In this document: piece after piece, positions 23,111-31,708 of the stretch
Layout: the number at the start of each line of letters is the position of its first letter
Position numbering within the stretch: position 1 is the stretch's first letter
Assembly: GCA_937128595.1 (NCBI GenBank)
Contig: CAKZMO010000764.1
Span: forward strand, 1 to 34,501
Source of the DNA: an uncultured cyanobacterium
GTDB taxonomy: Bacteria; Cyanobacteriota; Cyanobacteriia; CAKZMO01
DNA: 34,501 nucleotides
Direction: 5' to 3'
Position numbers and translations under genes: made by a program
Notes under the pieces: generated by a model
Told to the model about the DNA's origin: nothing
Databases searched by the model: none
What the model saw: the letters and a program-made list of their open reading frames with translations, nothing else

Positions 23111-25006
23111 CTATTTTGAGTTTCCTGTGGTGAAGCTATCTGTCATGTGTTCGACCAAAATCCATTTTCCTGAAGGATTGAAACGTCCTCGTACCTCTAT
23201 CAGACAAGGAGAGGGGAGCCGTGACAGCATCTCATCCCAAAGACTGTCTAGGGTGACGAGGGAAGCTGTTGTGTCACTGCATTGAGCAGGAGTGGCGATC
23301 GCCATTTCATAGCGCTGCTCATCGAGCCGATGAAAGATCCCAGTAAAAACGACGGTATCAGTGTCTGCATCAGAAGTGCTGACACCACAATCGGATTGAA
23401 GATGTCTTTGCACAGGCGCGTATCCATCCCGAGGATAATCCGCAGGATTCTCTAGGTAATAGCGCTGCCATTTAAGCCAGTCTGGATGTTGAGGAGAAAG
23501 GTTAAACAAAGGAACCAGCGCTAATGGAGCGATCGCATCGGTCAACAACATCTCTTGCAGCGATCGCACCGATATCTCACGAGGCTGACAGCCCTGTTGG
23601 ACGCACAAAGCTGCGGCCGCTCCTGCGGCCTGTCCAACTCCCATCACCACAGGTTGAAGTCGCGTTGCACCATTCGCAATATGCGACACTGACATATTTT
23701 TTTCGCAGACCAGCAGCCCATCAACCACGGCTGGCACGAGGCAACCGTAGGGCAAGGAAAAAGGCGTGCCCGTCCAGCGTCCCCCCCAGCGTAATGATTT
23801 GGGTGCGAGAGTTAGCTGCTGAGCATAGGGTGCAGGATAGTGGTGATCATTGGCATAGTTTCCTAGAGCGATCGCCCCTGACGACCCAGAAGACAACAGC
23901 GGTAAAGGCGCAACTTGTCTCTGAGTCACCGGATTGAACAGTGAATCCGATAGCAGAGATGGGTGCTCGATGGGCAAGATGTCTTGTTCTCGAACGGTTG
24001 CCACACCCACTAAGCGACGGCTTTCGCGATAGTAAGGTTGCAGAGCAAATGCTCCTCCTCCAAGGCCCTCGTGCAGCGTCTTTGAGTCAGCAGAAGATCC
24101 GCGAGGAAACATATCATTTGCTAGACCATATCGTTGTCCCAGATGGGTCTGAATGTATCGAGCAAACCCTTGAGAAAACCATTGAGCCTCTTGTAAAACC
24201 TGACGCTGCTCTGCTGGCGATTCCACCAGGCGCTGGAGGCGATCGCCATAGTCATTGCCCTGTTGCGGCCAGTTGATCATGAAGCGATGATCCGACAACC
24301 GTCCATAGTTCAAGAAATGTTCTGGGTCATAGCCACTCCAGGCTCCCTCAAAAGCATCTCCACAGTCCCACGGTGGCGCTGGTATTTCAGGGGCGATCGC
24401 ACCTTCGCCCCAATCACGCATCATCACAACCCAGGTCGGCGTTTGCACTGGATAGTTCTCTGTCAAAGCATTAGGCTCAATCGGAGCGCTCGGCTCTCCC
24501 CATTCAGACTGAAATTCCCATCCCCAGCGATGAGGGACTTCTCCTAATGCCAAGAGATCCCCAAGTTCTGTGCCATCGATAATGATCTGAGCTTCGATGG
24601 TATTGTCTTGAAACCTTACGGCAGTGAGGCGATCGCCCCTTCGCAACACTTCTAGCGGCGTTTGTCCCGATAACCACGTCAAGGTTGGCAGCGCCTCTAC
24701 CCAGCCTGCAAAAATAGATGCTCCCACCGCAGGGTGATAGGTGAAGAAACTCACCCAGCCTTGGTCAAGCCCACCGAATTGTCGCTGCCGTAGCTCTCGT
24801 AAAAATGCGCCCCACAGGCCAGTTTGAAACGGCACTAGCTCATTACCGTCGGGAGCCGAAACTCCAGCAGCCGTCAGCATTCCACCGAGCCAGGTGAACT
24901 CGCTGACTAGAATGACATCAACACCGCATCGTGCGGCCTGAATTGCTGCTGCTGTTCCGCCTGTGCTACCACCAACCACCAGCACATCTGTGGTGAGATG
25001 CTCCAT
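23111..25006 (-). CDS. FAD-dependent oxidoreductase (FAD_oxidored type)
   Basis: This 631-residue flavoprotein opens with a Rossmann dinucleotide-binding motif, VLVVGGSTGGTAAAIQAARC at about residues 9-28, followed by an acidic residue at the end of the second strand (ILVSE). It continues with WLGGMLTAAGV, typical of the FAD-dependent oxidoreductase family PF12831. A second nucleotide-contact motif, IIDGTELGDLLAL, is present at about 141-153, and a late glycine-rich VVMGVGQAAGAAAALC near 455-470 fits the FAD-binding closure. The substrate is unknown. No signal peptide is visible. It is the last gene of a minus-strand trio with a kinase and a TerB/Mo-nitro_C protein; only 25 nt separate it from the latter, so cotranscription is likely. 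The ATG at 25006 has no clear Shine-Dalgarno. Confidence 0.9.
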   Translation of the reverse strand: MEHLTTDVLVVGGSTGGTAAAIQAARCGVDVILVSEFTWLGGMLTAAGVSAPDGNELVPFQTGLWGAFLRELRQRQFGGLDQGWVSFFTYHPAVGASIFAGWVEALPTLTWLSGQTPLEVLRRGDRLTAVRFQDNTIEAQIIIDGTELGDLLALGEVPHRWGWEFQSEWGEPSAPIEPNALTENYPVQTPTWVVMMRDWGEGAIAPEIPAPPWDCGDAFEGAWSGYDPEHFLNYGRLSDHRFMINWPQQGNDYGDRLQRLVESPAEQRQVLQEAQWFSQGFARYIQTHLGQRYGLANDMFPRGSSADSKTLHEGLGGGAFALQPYYRESRRLVGVATVREQDILPIEHPSLLSDSLFNPVTQRQVAPLPLLSSGSSGAIALGNYANDHHYPAPYAQQLTLAPKSLRWGGRWTGTPFSLPYGCLVPAVVDGLLVCEKNMSVSHIANGATRLQPVVMGVGQAAGAAAALCVQQGCQPREISVRSLQEMLLTDAIAPLALVPLFNLSPQHPDWLKWQRYYLENPADYPRDGYAPVQRHLQSDCGVSTSDADTDTVVFTGIFHRLDEQRYEMAIATPAQCSDTTASLVTLDSLWDEMLSRLPSPCLIEVRGRFNPSGKWILVEHMTDSFTTGNSK

Positions 25007-25031
25007 GCTTTATCACAGTCAAAACGAAATA

Positions 25032-25760
25032 CTAGCAGTAAGGAGTAACATCTTCGTTGCATTCATCGGCTAAGTAAGTCAGCGCCCGAAAGCGAATACC
25101 GACCAGTTGCTCATATAGAGGATTGAGCTTGCAGAGAGGAGGAATGTGAACAACCTTTTTGCCAAAAAGTTTCACATCTCGCTCAAAAGGACATTGCGGC
25201 GGGATCATTTTACAAAGAAATCGGGCAATGCTGGGGTCGTGAATATCAACTTGGTCAAGCCACTCTTTAACTGGGCGTAGAGGCTTAACCGCCTTTCCGT
25301 CACCATGCTGTTTAGGAGGAGTTAGAGAGGTCGCCGCACCAGATTCAGTTGCCTGAGATTCTCCGTCTTCAGATACTAGAGTCGAGCGCAGCGATTGCAG
25401 CACATCGGAATTGAGCTCCAGAGCATCGCAGAACTCATGTAGAACTTTGTCTTCTGACGGCGAATAGACACCGTCGGCGATCGCCACCATGACAGCAGTG
25501 CGGAGAAAATTCTCTGCCAGGTTGGGATCGTGCCCTAAGGTTGCTGCGAGATCCTCTGGCGAAATGACTTCGAGAGAGTCGATGTTGGCATTAGGTGCAA
25601 CCTCACTCTGAGTCAGGCTGACAATCATCTCTTGCTCTTCGGGATCGAAGTGCCCGTCCGCCCAAGCAACCGTTGACAGACCTCTCAGCCAGACTGAAAT
25701 TTGTTCCTCTCGATTAGGAGATTGAATGGCATTCGTCATGAAACTTATCCATCCACACAA
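25032..25760 (-). CDS. TerB-like domain protein with Mo-dependent nitrogenase C-terminal (Mo-nitro_C) domain
   Basis: Two-domain, 242-residue protein. Residues about 15-125 are helical and acidic and resemble the TerB (tellurite-resistance B-like) fold, with two matching halves: VAWADGHFDPEEQEMI and VAIADGVYSPSEDKVL, each carrying the family's A-DG metal-site-like motif. After a linker, residues about 160-242 match the Mo-nitro_C family: VKEWLDQVDIHDPSIARFLC, IPPQCPFERDV, HIPPLCKLNPLYEQLVGIRF and YLADECNEDV, with several conserved cysteines. Despite that name, no nitrogenase genes are in the window, so a nitrogen-fixation role is not implied. The start may be ATG 25760 or ATG 25739 (MTNAIQSPN). 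It lies 42-63 nt downstream of a Ser/Thr kinase and 25 nt upstream of an FAD oxidoreductase. Confidence 0.85.
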   Translation of the reverse strand: MCGWISFMTNAIQSPNREEQISVWLRGLSTVAWADGHFDPEEQEMIVSLTQSEVAPNANIDSLEVISPEDLAATLGHDPNLAENFLRTAVMVAIADGVYSPSEDKVLHEFCDALELNSDVLQSLRSTLVSEDGESQATESGAATSLTPPKQHGDGKAVKPLRPVKEWLDQVDIHDPSIARFLCKMIPPQCPFERDVKLFGKKVVHIPPLCKLNPLYEQLVGIRFRALTYLADECNEDVTPYC

Positions 25761-25802
25761 TAAATTCGTTCGATTTTGCTTCGATCTTAACGCTTCACAG
25801 GT

Positions 25803-27875
25803 TCAGTTGGCGGTGACATCATTCACTCTGATACGAACTCGATTCCCCTGTCTCTCTATAGTGCCCGCAATGTCCCCCCGACTGAAAGTGTATTGCTCGG
25901 CCTGTCCCTGGCGTACCCGGTTCAACCCTTGCTCAACCTCAGGGGTCAAGCCTCCCTGAGTCATCCCATTGACGGCAACACGAACCACTAGAGGGTCAAT
26001 TCCTTGTGAAAAGGTTGCTTCTGTTTGGCGAACTTGGTTATTGCGATCGTAGGTATAGGTGAGACTCACACGGTTTGGCACGAGGTCATAGCGGGCATAG
26101 CGAGACCCTGGCGATGTGCCTGTGCCACTCTGGTCAGGATTTCCGAGTTGAGCCTGCACGGTTTGTTCTGACGTTCCCACAGGCAGTCCTGGAATACGCG
26201 GAATGGCTCTCGGGTTCTGAGTATTGGAATTTCGAGACTCAGGACGACTAGAACCGGAAGAACTCGTTGAACCGGAAGATGGGTTCTGCGGATTGGATGG
26301 ACGGCTCGCAGGAGAGCCCGAATTTTGTGAGGAACCTGGCGAACTAGACGACGAATTGGCAGAAGAGTCCGATGAACTGGACGACGATTCACCAGAAGAA
26401 GGACGCTCAGGAATGGGAGTTTGGGTCGAGGGGGGCAGTGGCTCCATCTCAGAAGACTCTGGTAATTCATTGTCAGAATCTTCGGCCTCAGGGTCTGATT
26501 CGACATTCTCCTCAGATGAGGGGCGATCGCCAATCCCCTCAGGGTCAACCACCTCCGTCGGGTCACGTCGTATCGCAGTCTCAGGTTGCTGCGATCGCCA
26601 CCACAGAGCTGCAACGATAGATAAGCCGAGCACTCCAACCACAATAAATGGAGCCAGCAAACACCCAAGCAACGTATTAGAACGGCGCGGCTTGGAAGAC
26701 TTAGGAGGCTCATTGACTGGAACAACTTCGGTTGTTCCCCCTAGATCGGTCGCCCTTTCTCTAGCACCAGGGGGAGCCGCAGGACTCACAGCCAACGTTG
26801 GTTCACCCGTGCTTAAACCCGGATGAGCAGCCGGAGATTGCCGCAACTCAGGGTGAGATGTCTCACCCGTCTGACTGGGTGCAACTCTTCCATTGGGCGA
26901 TCGCTGACCTAGAGGCAAGGGAGGAGCGACTGCGACCGTTGCAGCATGACTATCTGGATTAGGGATCTGACTTCTGGCCTGTGAGCCGTCTTCCTCATTC
27001 CCCACAGAACCCGGATCAAGCAGGGTATGAGGCGCTTCCTCAAACTGCAAATCAGGCAAGAGCGCTAGCCAATTTGATACCTGCTGGGGGCGATGCTTCG
27101 GCTCAATTGCCATGCCTTGCAAAATCGCATAGTTGAGAGACGCGTGCATTCGCGGCCTGATCTGTCGGGGTTCCACCAACGATTGGCGATCGCGCAACAC
27201 GGCAGACACAGGCACCCGAGCCGTCACCAGAGCATACAGCGTCGCAGCTAAGCCGTAGACATCAGTTGCGGGCGATCGCTGCGCCTGAGCCAAATATTGC
27301 TCCACCGGAGCATAGCCTTCGGACAAGAAGCTCGTATGAGTTTGGGTCAATCCTGGAGTGAACTCACGGGCAATACCAAAATCGATCAGCACAACATCAT
27401 GAGTTCCCTCTCGCACAATGATGTTTTGAGGCTTGACATCTCGGTGCAACAGCCCTTGCTCATGAATGACTTGGAGAGCCTCACCCACCTGCCGCATATA
27501 GCGAACAGCTAAGGGTTCAGGCAGCGGATGGTTAGGAAAAACAACCGCATCGAGAGTCCGCCCTGGCACATAGTCCATGACCAGAAATGGCATCTCGTCT
27601 TCGATAAAGAAATCGCTGACCCGCACGATATGAGGATGAGTGCAAAGCGCTAGTCGTCGGGCCTCATCCTGAAACTGCCGCTTCACCGCTTCGGTGTCGA
27701 TGGAGGCGATCGCCTGTGGAGGAAGTTGAGACAATGGCTTCAGAGTTTTGATGACGACGACTTGATCTAGGGAGCGGTGCGTCGCCTTGAACGTTACGCC
27801 AAAGCCGCCTTCACCTAGAGGCTCGTCTAACGAATATTTGCCTAGCTGAAGTGTTTTTCCAACAAGAGAATCCAT
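25803..27875 (-). CDS. Transmembrane Ser/Thr protein kinase (Hanks type)
   Basis: Membrane-bound eukaryotic-like kinase of 690 residues. The catalytic domain shows the Gly loop GEGGFGVTF (21-29), Lys43 in VVIKTL, the catalytic loop HRDVKPQNI with Asp146, DFG at 165-167 and a GYAPVEQY activation-segment end at 187-194, so it should be active. A long Pro/Ser-rich linker leads to one transmembrane helix at about 400-425 ([20 protein letters not shown]). Beyond it lies a low-complexity Ser/Pro/Glu region, and a C-terminal domain of about 120 residues ([20 protein letters not shown]...) that I recall from other cyanobacterial kinases and that may sense extracytoplasmic signals. An AGGG precedes the ATG. 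It heads a three-gene minus-strand cluster. Confidence 0.94.
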   Translation of the reverse strand: MDSLVGKTLQLGKYSLDEPLGEGGFGVTFKATHRSLDQVVVIKTLKPLSQLPPQAIASIDTEAVKRQFQDEARRLALCTHPHIVRVSDFFIEDEMPFLVMDYVPGRTLDAVVFPNHPLPEPLAVRYMRQVGEALQVIHEQGLLHRDVKPQNIIVREGTHDVVLIDFGIAREFTPGLTQTHTSFLSEGYAPVEQYLAQAQRSPATDVYGLAATLYALVTARVPVSAVLRDRQSLVEPRQIRPRMHASLNYAILQGMAIEPKHRPQQVSNWLALLPDLQFEEAPHTLLDPGSVGNEEDGSQARSQIPNPDSHAATVAVAPPLPLGQRSPNGRVAPSQTGETSHPELRQSPAAHPGLSTGEPTLAVSPAAPPGARERATDLGGTTEVVPVNEPPKSSKPRRSNTLLGCLLAPFIVVGVLGLSIVAALWWRSQQPETAIRRDPTEVVDPEGIGDRPSSEENVESDPEAEDSDNELPESSEMEPLPPSTQTPIPERPSSGESSSSSSDSSANSSSSSPGSSQNSGSPASRPSNPQNPSSGSTSSSGSSRPESRNSNTQNPRAIPRIPGLPVGTSEQTVQAQLGNPDQSGTGTSPGSRYARYDLVPNRVSLTYTYDRNNQVRQTEATFSQGIDPLVVRVAVNGMTQGGLTPEVEQGLNRVRQGQAEQYTFSRGDIAGTIERQGNRVRIRVNDVTAN

Positions 27876-27964
27876 GTCTCAACCCTGAACATCTGGCACA
27901 ACATTTTGATGTGCGGCAATGCTGAGCGAAATCGTCCAATCAACAACGTTTCCAAATGCTTGGA

Positions 27965-27990
27965 ATGTCTTTTTTTAGGATGTCTTTTTT
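27965..27990. repeat. Two-copy T-run direct repeat upstream of the kinase gene
   Basis: ATGTC followed by seven T (27965-27976) and ATGTC followed by six T (27980-27990) lie 15 nt apart, about 90-115 nt upstream of the minus-strand kinase start. On that strand they are phased A-tracts, which could bend DNA or form an UP-like element. The whole 295-nt spacer 27876-28170 holds nothing else I can assign. Confidence 0.3.
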
Positions 27991-28170
27991 CGCCCTGACA
28001 ATCCCTGCCCGTCCTCTCTGAACCTCATCTTCTAGGAACCAGTATATCGGGCAGATGTGTCACATCTACTCACCCACTGTGCATAAGACCCGCTTTATAC
28101 AGGAGCAGTTCCACCTATCATCGATACCATTCTTGTACGAGTTTGCTGTCGACAGTCTGCTATCGGTGCT

Positions 28171-29187
28171 CTATCGCTCAAACATGCGCATGTGGTCAAG
28201 GTAGTTAGACGGGTCTTGCGCAACCCAACCCATCGCAGAGTTAGCTCGTATCTCGAAATGCAGATGAGGACTGGCAGCAAGCCCTGTCTCTCCTGATTGG
28301 CCTAAAACTTGACCCGCACTTACCTGTTGTCCAAGCTGAACCGAGATTTCACTCAGCTGAGCATAGCGAGTCTGAAGACCTTGGGAATGGTTGATGACAA
28401 TAAGCTTGCCATAATTTCCCTGCTCCTCAGCAAACGCAACTACGCCGTCTCCCACACTGAGCACTGGAGTTCCAATATCAGTAGACAAGTCAACTCCACC
28501 ATGAAATTCGACCTCTACAGACTGAGGTAAAGCCTGCCAGCCATAGTCACGCGACACAGGGGCGATCGCTGGCAGAGGAAATCCATCCAAACCAGTCGCC
28601 GTTTCCTGTAAAAGCTGCTCTGCTGGACTCGTGAAACCGCTCGCTCCTGGGATAAAGACGACTTGCGGCACTGTTCCACAGCCATTCAACTCAAACAACA
28701 CATCAGCCCGCACGTTAAATTGGTCAGCTAAGTTTTGCCACGTCTTTCCTGGAGAAACTTGTACCCGAACCCCATTATAAGGAGGCACGACAAGTTCTTG
28801 TCCAGGAGTCGGTGAGCTATTGACTAAGGCTGTGTTAAAGGCCAAAAGCGTTGAGGGAATGAGGCCATAGCTTGCAGCAACAGACTCTAGTGTTTCTCCT
28901 GGCTGCACTTGATGACGTTGAAGTCTTGAAAGAACCGAAGGCTGACACAGCGACTCTATTAGACTCTCTTCTGACCGCGTCATCTCATCGTCGGACTGTT
29001 TTACTCCTCTCTGGTGCTGAAGAAAAAGCCATTCAGATTTCGCAGAAGAAGTTTGAGGAGAATCAACATTGCCACGGGCCTGAACGGCAGAACCATCACC
29101 AATGAACAGGAGACCGGTAACACACATCCACCCTATCCATCGCAATTGCATTTGCCGCGTTTGATTTTTCCGAATTCTATTTACCAT
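28171..29187 (-). CDS. LysM / M23-family peptidoglycan hydrolase-like protein
   Basis: Exported 338-residue cell-wall protein. It has a basic N-terminus and hydrophobic core (IGWMCVTGLLFIGDGSAVQA, about 18-37) consistent with a signal peptide. Two LysM-like peptidoglycan-binding motifs follow, at about 92-136 (HQVQPGETLESVAASYG...PGQELVVP) and about 141-182 (VQVSPGKTWQNLADQFNV). A C-terminal M23 (LytM/lysostaphin-like) domain spans about 225-332. Zinc-ligand motifs are present: H229xxxD233 in HGGVDLS, and H308LH310 in PHLHFEIR. The YAHL motif usually seen in M23 enzymes reads YAQL (Gln277), which removes a histidine considered catalytic in LytM, so activity may be weak or absent. It may cut peptide cross-links or activate an amidase. 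It is divergent from the htrA-like gene. Confidence 0.92.
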   Translation of the reverse strand: MVNRIRKNQTRQMQLRWIGWMCVTGLLFIGDGSAVQARGNVDSPQTSSAKSEWLFLQHQRGVKQSDDEMTRSEESLIESLCQPSVLSRLQRHQVQPGETLESVAASYGLIPSTLLAFNTALVNSSPTPGQELVVPPYNGVRVQVSPGKTWQNLADQFNVRADVLFELNGCGTVPQVVFIPGASGFTSPAEQLLQETATGLDGFPLPAIAPVSRDYGWQALPQSVEVEFHGGVDLSTDIGTPVLSVGDGVVAFAEEQGNYGKLIVINHSQGLQTRYAQLSEISVQLGQQVSAGQVLGQSGETGLAASPHLHFEIRANSAMGWVAQDPSNYLDHMRMFER

Positions 29188-29359
29188 TAGGCATCAACTG
29201 ATATTCAGCTAGCATTGACACTGACGGTGCAGCATTGCACTGGGTCTTGTTCTGGGAGTACCGTTTTTGGAAGTACCGTGTCAGTAAGTCAAAAGGGTCA
29301 AGATTGAGCGCAATCAGTCTTTGACCCTGTCAAAATAGTGGAGTACGACGGCACAGCTA

Positions 29360-29387
29360 TTTATGGCACTCAATTTATGGCACTCAA
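29360..29387. repeat. Perfect 2 x 14-nt tandem repeat
   Basis: TTTATGGCACTCAA occurs at 29360-29373 and again at 29374-29387 without a gap. It is in the intergenic spacer upstream of the htrA-like gene, most simply a slippage duplication. Confidence 0.85.
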
Positions 29388-29426
29388 TAATCTGAGTTTA
29401 AATAATCCAATCAGCATTCGGAGAAA

Positions 29427-29636
29427 TCAGAAATTTTTAGCCCCCGTTTCATCGACTAGAGCTTCATCGGCTAGATTAGAGGAGTGGATGAGAAAAATCT
29501 CAGCAAGCATATTCTCAAAATCCTGAAATGCGACCTTGTTCTCAAAGCCCGTCACTACAGCTGGAAAAAAGGAAAACGCGTATACGAGTCGCAGCTTTGG
29601 ATTCCGTAGGTATGCGGTTTCTGGATCCTGCTCCAT
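29427..29636 (-). CDS. Doubtful small ORF (69 aa) between M23 and htrA genes
   Basis: The only support is a GGAG about 9 nt before the ATG and a balanced composition (MEQDPETAYLRNPKLRLVYA at the start). I recognise no family, and it lies in the region where the htrA promoter is expected. It may be chance. Confidence 0.22.
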   Translation of the reverse strand: MEQDPETAYLRNPKLRLVYAFSFFPAVVTGFENKVAFQDFENMLAEIFLIHSSNLADEALVDETGAKNF

Positions 29637-29676
29637 TAGACTATCTCCAAGAAAATTGGTTCATTAGAGCAATATC

Positions 29677-30900
29677 ATGGGTTTCTCACTGAAACAAATT
29701 GGCGCTTACATCGCATTCCTTATAGTCGGGGGCGGGGCAGGTTTAACTGGCGGCTATATCCTCAGAGACAACAATCAGCCAGAACCACAGGTCACGTTGC
29801 CATCCATTTCTGCAAACACAGCGTTTAGTGCAGAAGAAGAACAGACAGCAATCCAAAGTCTCCCTCCGATCGATCGTTCCAATCCTAATTTTATTGCCGA
29901 TGCAGTCAAACAGGTGGGCCCTGCAGTTGTTCGAATTGATGCAGCCCGATCAGTGTCAGGCAATATCGGTGACCCCTTTCAGAACCCATTTTTCAGACGT
30001 TTTTTTGGCGACGAAGAGATGCCTGATCCAGAGCGAATTGAGCGGGGTACGGGTTCTGGATTTATCCTCAGTACAAACGGCCGACTAATTACCAATGCTC
30101 ATGTCGTCTCCGGTGCAGACACGGTAAGCGTCACGCTTAAGGACGGACGGACATTCGAGGGCAAAGTATTGGGTTCTGACCCCATTACTGATGTTGCCGT
30201 GATCCAGATCAGCGCAGAAGACCTACCAACCGTAACTTTAGGCAGCTCCGAAGACCTTGTGCCTGGACAATGGGCGATCGCCATCGGTAATCCCCTCGGT
30301 CTCGACAACACGGTTACAGCTGGCATTATTAGTGCGATCGGAAGGTCCAGTTCTCAAGTTGGAATTCCAGACAAGCGAGTCCGGTTTATCCAAACCGATG
30401 CAGCAATTAATCCCGGCAATTCAGGCGGCCCCCTGCTTGACGACAAGGGTCGAGTCATTGGAATCAACACTGCCATTCGAGCAAATGCACAAGGACTAGG
30501 CTTCGCTATTCCGATCGAAACAGCCGCCCGTATTGCCGATCAACTTTTCGCAGACGGTGAAGTAGAGCATCCCTACATCGGCATTCAGATGATCGATCTG
30601 ACACCCGAAACCAAAAATCAGCTAAGTCAAGACAACAGCCTGGGATTCCGCATTAGAGAAGATCGCGGAGTGCTGATCATGCAAGTCATGGAAGGAACCC
30701 CAGCCGAAGAAGCAGGGCTTGAGCGAGGCGACATTATTCGAAAGGTGAACGATCGCGAAATCAGCACCGCATCTGATGTTCAAGAAGAAGTGGAGCGTAG
30801 TCGCATCGGGGATCTGTTGGAAATTGAGGTCATTCGAGGTGAAGAAACGGTCATGATTGAGTTGCGTCCAACCCTCCTTCCGGTTGAACAGCTTGGATAA
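29677..30900 (+). CDS. HtrA-family serine protease (HhoA/DegP-like), S1C with PDZ domain
   Basis: Periplasmic or lumenal quality-control protease of 407 residues, degrading misfolded or damaged envelope proteins. A signal or anchor segment is visible at about 8-29 (IGAYIAFLIVGGGAGLTGGYI). The trypsin-like domain carries the full triad: His142 in TNAHVVSG, Asp172 in DPITDVAVI and Ser249 in INPGNSGGPL. One PDZ domain covers about residues 300-400 (RGVLIMQVMEGTPAEEAGLERGDIIRKVNDREI). A single PDZ is the arrangement of cyanobacterial HtrA, HhoA and HhoB; I cannot say which paralogue this is. The start ATG 29677 has no strong Shine-Dalgarno. The gene appears monocistronic and is followed 95 nt later by a perfect 24-bp inverted repeat. 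Confidence 0.95.
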   Translation: MGFSLKQIGAYIAFLIVGGGAGLTGGYILRDNNQPEPQVTLPSISANTAFSAEEEQTAIQSLPPIDRSNPNFIADAVKQVGPAVVRIDAARSVSGNIGDPFQNPFFRRFFGDEEMPDPERIERGTGSGFILSTNGRLITNAHVVSGADTVSVTLKDGRTFEGKVLGSDPITDVAVIQISAEDLPTVTLGSSEDLVPGQWAIAIGNPLGLDNTVTAGIISAIGRSSSQVGIPDKRVRFIQTDAAINPGNSGGPLLDDKGRVIGINTAIRANAQGLGFAIPIETAARIADQLFADGEVEHPYIGIQMIDLTPETKNQLSQDNSLGFRIREDRGVLIMQVMEGTPAEEAGLERGDIIRKVNDREISTASDVQEEVERSRIGDLLEIEVIRGEETVMIELRPTLLPVEQLG

Positions 30901-30994
30901 GGACGTTTCTGCATCACGTTCGCAGCACAATTCGTGACTAAAAAAACGGGCGTTGCTCCAAGTCCTCGTAGATTGGATTAAAGCTCCAGAAGTT

Positions 30995-31046
30995 CCACCA
31001 CGGCTGTAAGCTCAATCCGGTTGGATTGAGCTTACAGCCGTGGTGG
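30995..31046. terminator. Perfect 24-bp inverted repeat with 4-nt loop
   Basis: The arms at 30995-31018 and 31023-31046 are exact reverse complements over 24 bp, separated by GGTT. The left arm begins CCACCACGGCTG and the right arm ends CAGCCGTGGTGG. It sits between the 3' ends of the convergent htrA-like and DUF760 genes, so a bidirectional terminator is the simplest reading. It has no long T-run on either side and is longer than a usual terminator stem, so a small palindromic mobile repeat is also possible. Nothing else is evident in 30901-31187. Confidence 0.75.
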
Positions 31047-31187
31047 GCTATGTAAATTTAGTGGACTAATTCGTTTAACCAGAAACCACTGCCAATTTCT
31101 CTAGGATCTAGCTTGCAGACGCTAACTCGCACAGCCGATAAACAAAACTGGCAGCTTCTATAACAACACAGAACTATAACCTTGTTT

Positions 31188-31583
31188 TTAATGGCAAGAA
31201 GAATCTGAAGGGTCAGAAGAATCCTCAGAAGAACGAGATTTGCGATCGCGCCGCAACGATACAGCGGTGGCCGCATTATCTTCCAACTCCATTCGCTGCT
31301 CCATACGGCGGAGAAAATATCCGGTCATCATTGCTGATGCCAGCAACCCAGCTAGATTTTCCCGATCAGTTGTGACTTGCACATTGAAAGATTCCGTTGG
31401 CAGCACTCCCACCAGTCCTTGAACATTCTGAGAAATAATTTGCTTAATCTCTGGGCTCACTGACTTTGCAACCATCGCTAGCACTTCAGGTGACTGATGC
31501 TGCATATATTGCAAAAGCTGGTTGACACGTTCATTCTCATCGTGATTATCAAAAAAGCTGGTGCTGTTTGGAGGAAAAACCAT
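31188..31583 (-). CDS. DUF760 domain protein
   Basis: A 131-residue protein of the DUF760 family found in cyanobacteria and chloroplasts. The domain runs from about residue 15 to 100: NQLLQYMQHQSPEVLAMVAK, VSPEIKQIISQNVQGLVGVL, then VTTDRENLAGLLASAMMTGY and FLRRMEQRMELE. Chloroplast members have been linked to regulated proteolysis, but no role can be read from this sequence. The C-terminal tail is Arg/Ser/Asp-rich and probably disordered. There is no signal peptide. It lies 125 nt downstream of scpB on the same strand and may be cotranscribed. Confidence 0.86.
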   Translation of the reverse strand: MVFPPNSTSFFDNHDENERVNQLLQYMQHQSPEVLAMVAKSVSPEIKQIISQNVQGLVGVLPTESFNVQVTTDRENLAGLLASAMMTGYFLRRMEQRMELEDNAATAVSLRRDRKSRSSEDSSDPSDSSCH

Positions 31584-31708
31584 AAGCTTGCTCTATTTTT
31601 TCTATGCTCCATTGTTACATTTATACCCACCACCTTAGCAAAGCCATTCTAGGTGAGATCGCAGAAAGCGTAGTAGGTGACACAAAAAATGGTATCGGGA
31701 CTAGAAAT

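Larger units (their letters stand above)
29188..29676. promoter_or_regulatory. Divergent spacer between M23 and htrA-like genes with several small repeats
   Basis: This 489-nt spacer must hold promoters for both genes; I cannot name them. It contains a composite hairpin at 29294-29328 (AGGGTCAA / TTGACCCT outer stem, GATTG / CAATC inner stem), a perfect 14-nt tandem duplication at 29360-29387, and a repeated AGTACCGT near 29258 and 29274. A possible small ORF on the minus strand (29427-29636, 69 codons) has GGAG about 9 nt before its ATG but no recognisable family. Confidence 0.4.

Noticed and set aside
25032-25760. Nitrogen-fixation locus suggested by the Mo-nitro_C domain
   Set aside because: No nif structural or cofactor genes are present, and this domain occurs in proteins outside nif clusters.
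26066-26725. 219-codon minus-strand and 200-codon plus-strand frames over the kinase linker
   Set aside because: Low-complexity Ser/Pro codons leave other frames open; the kinase frame explains the region.
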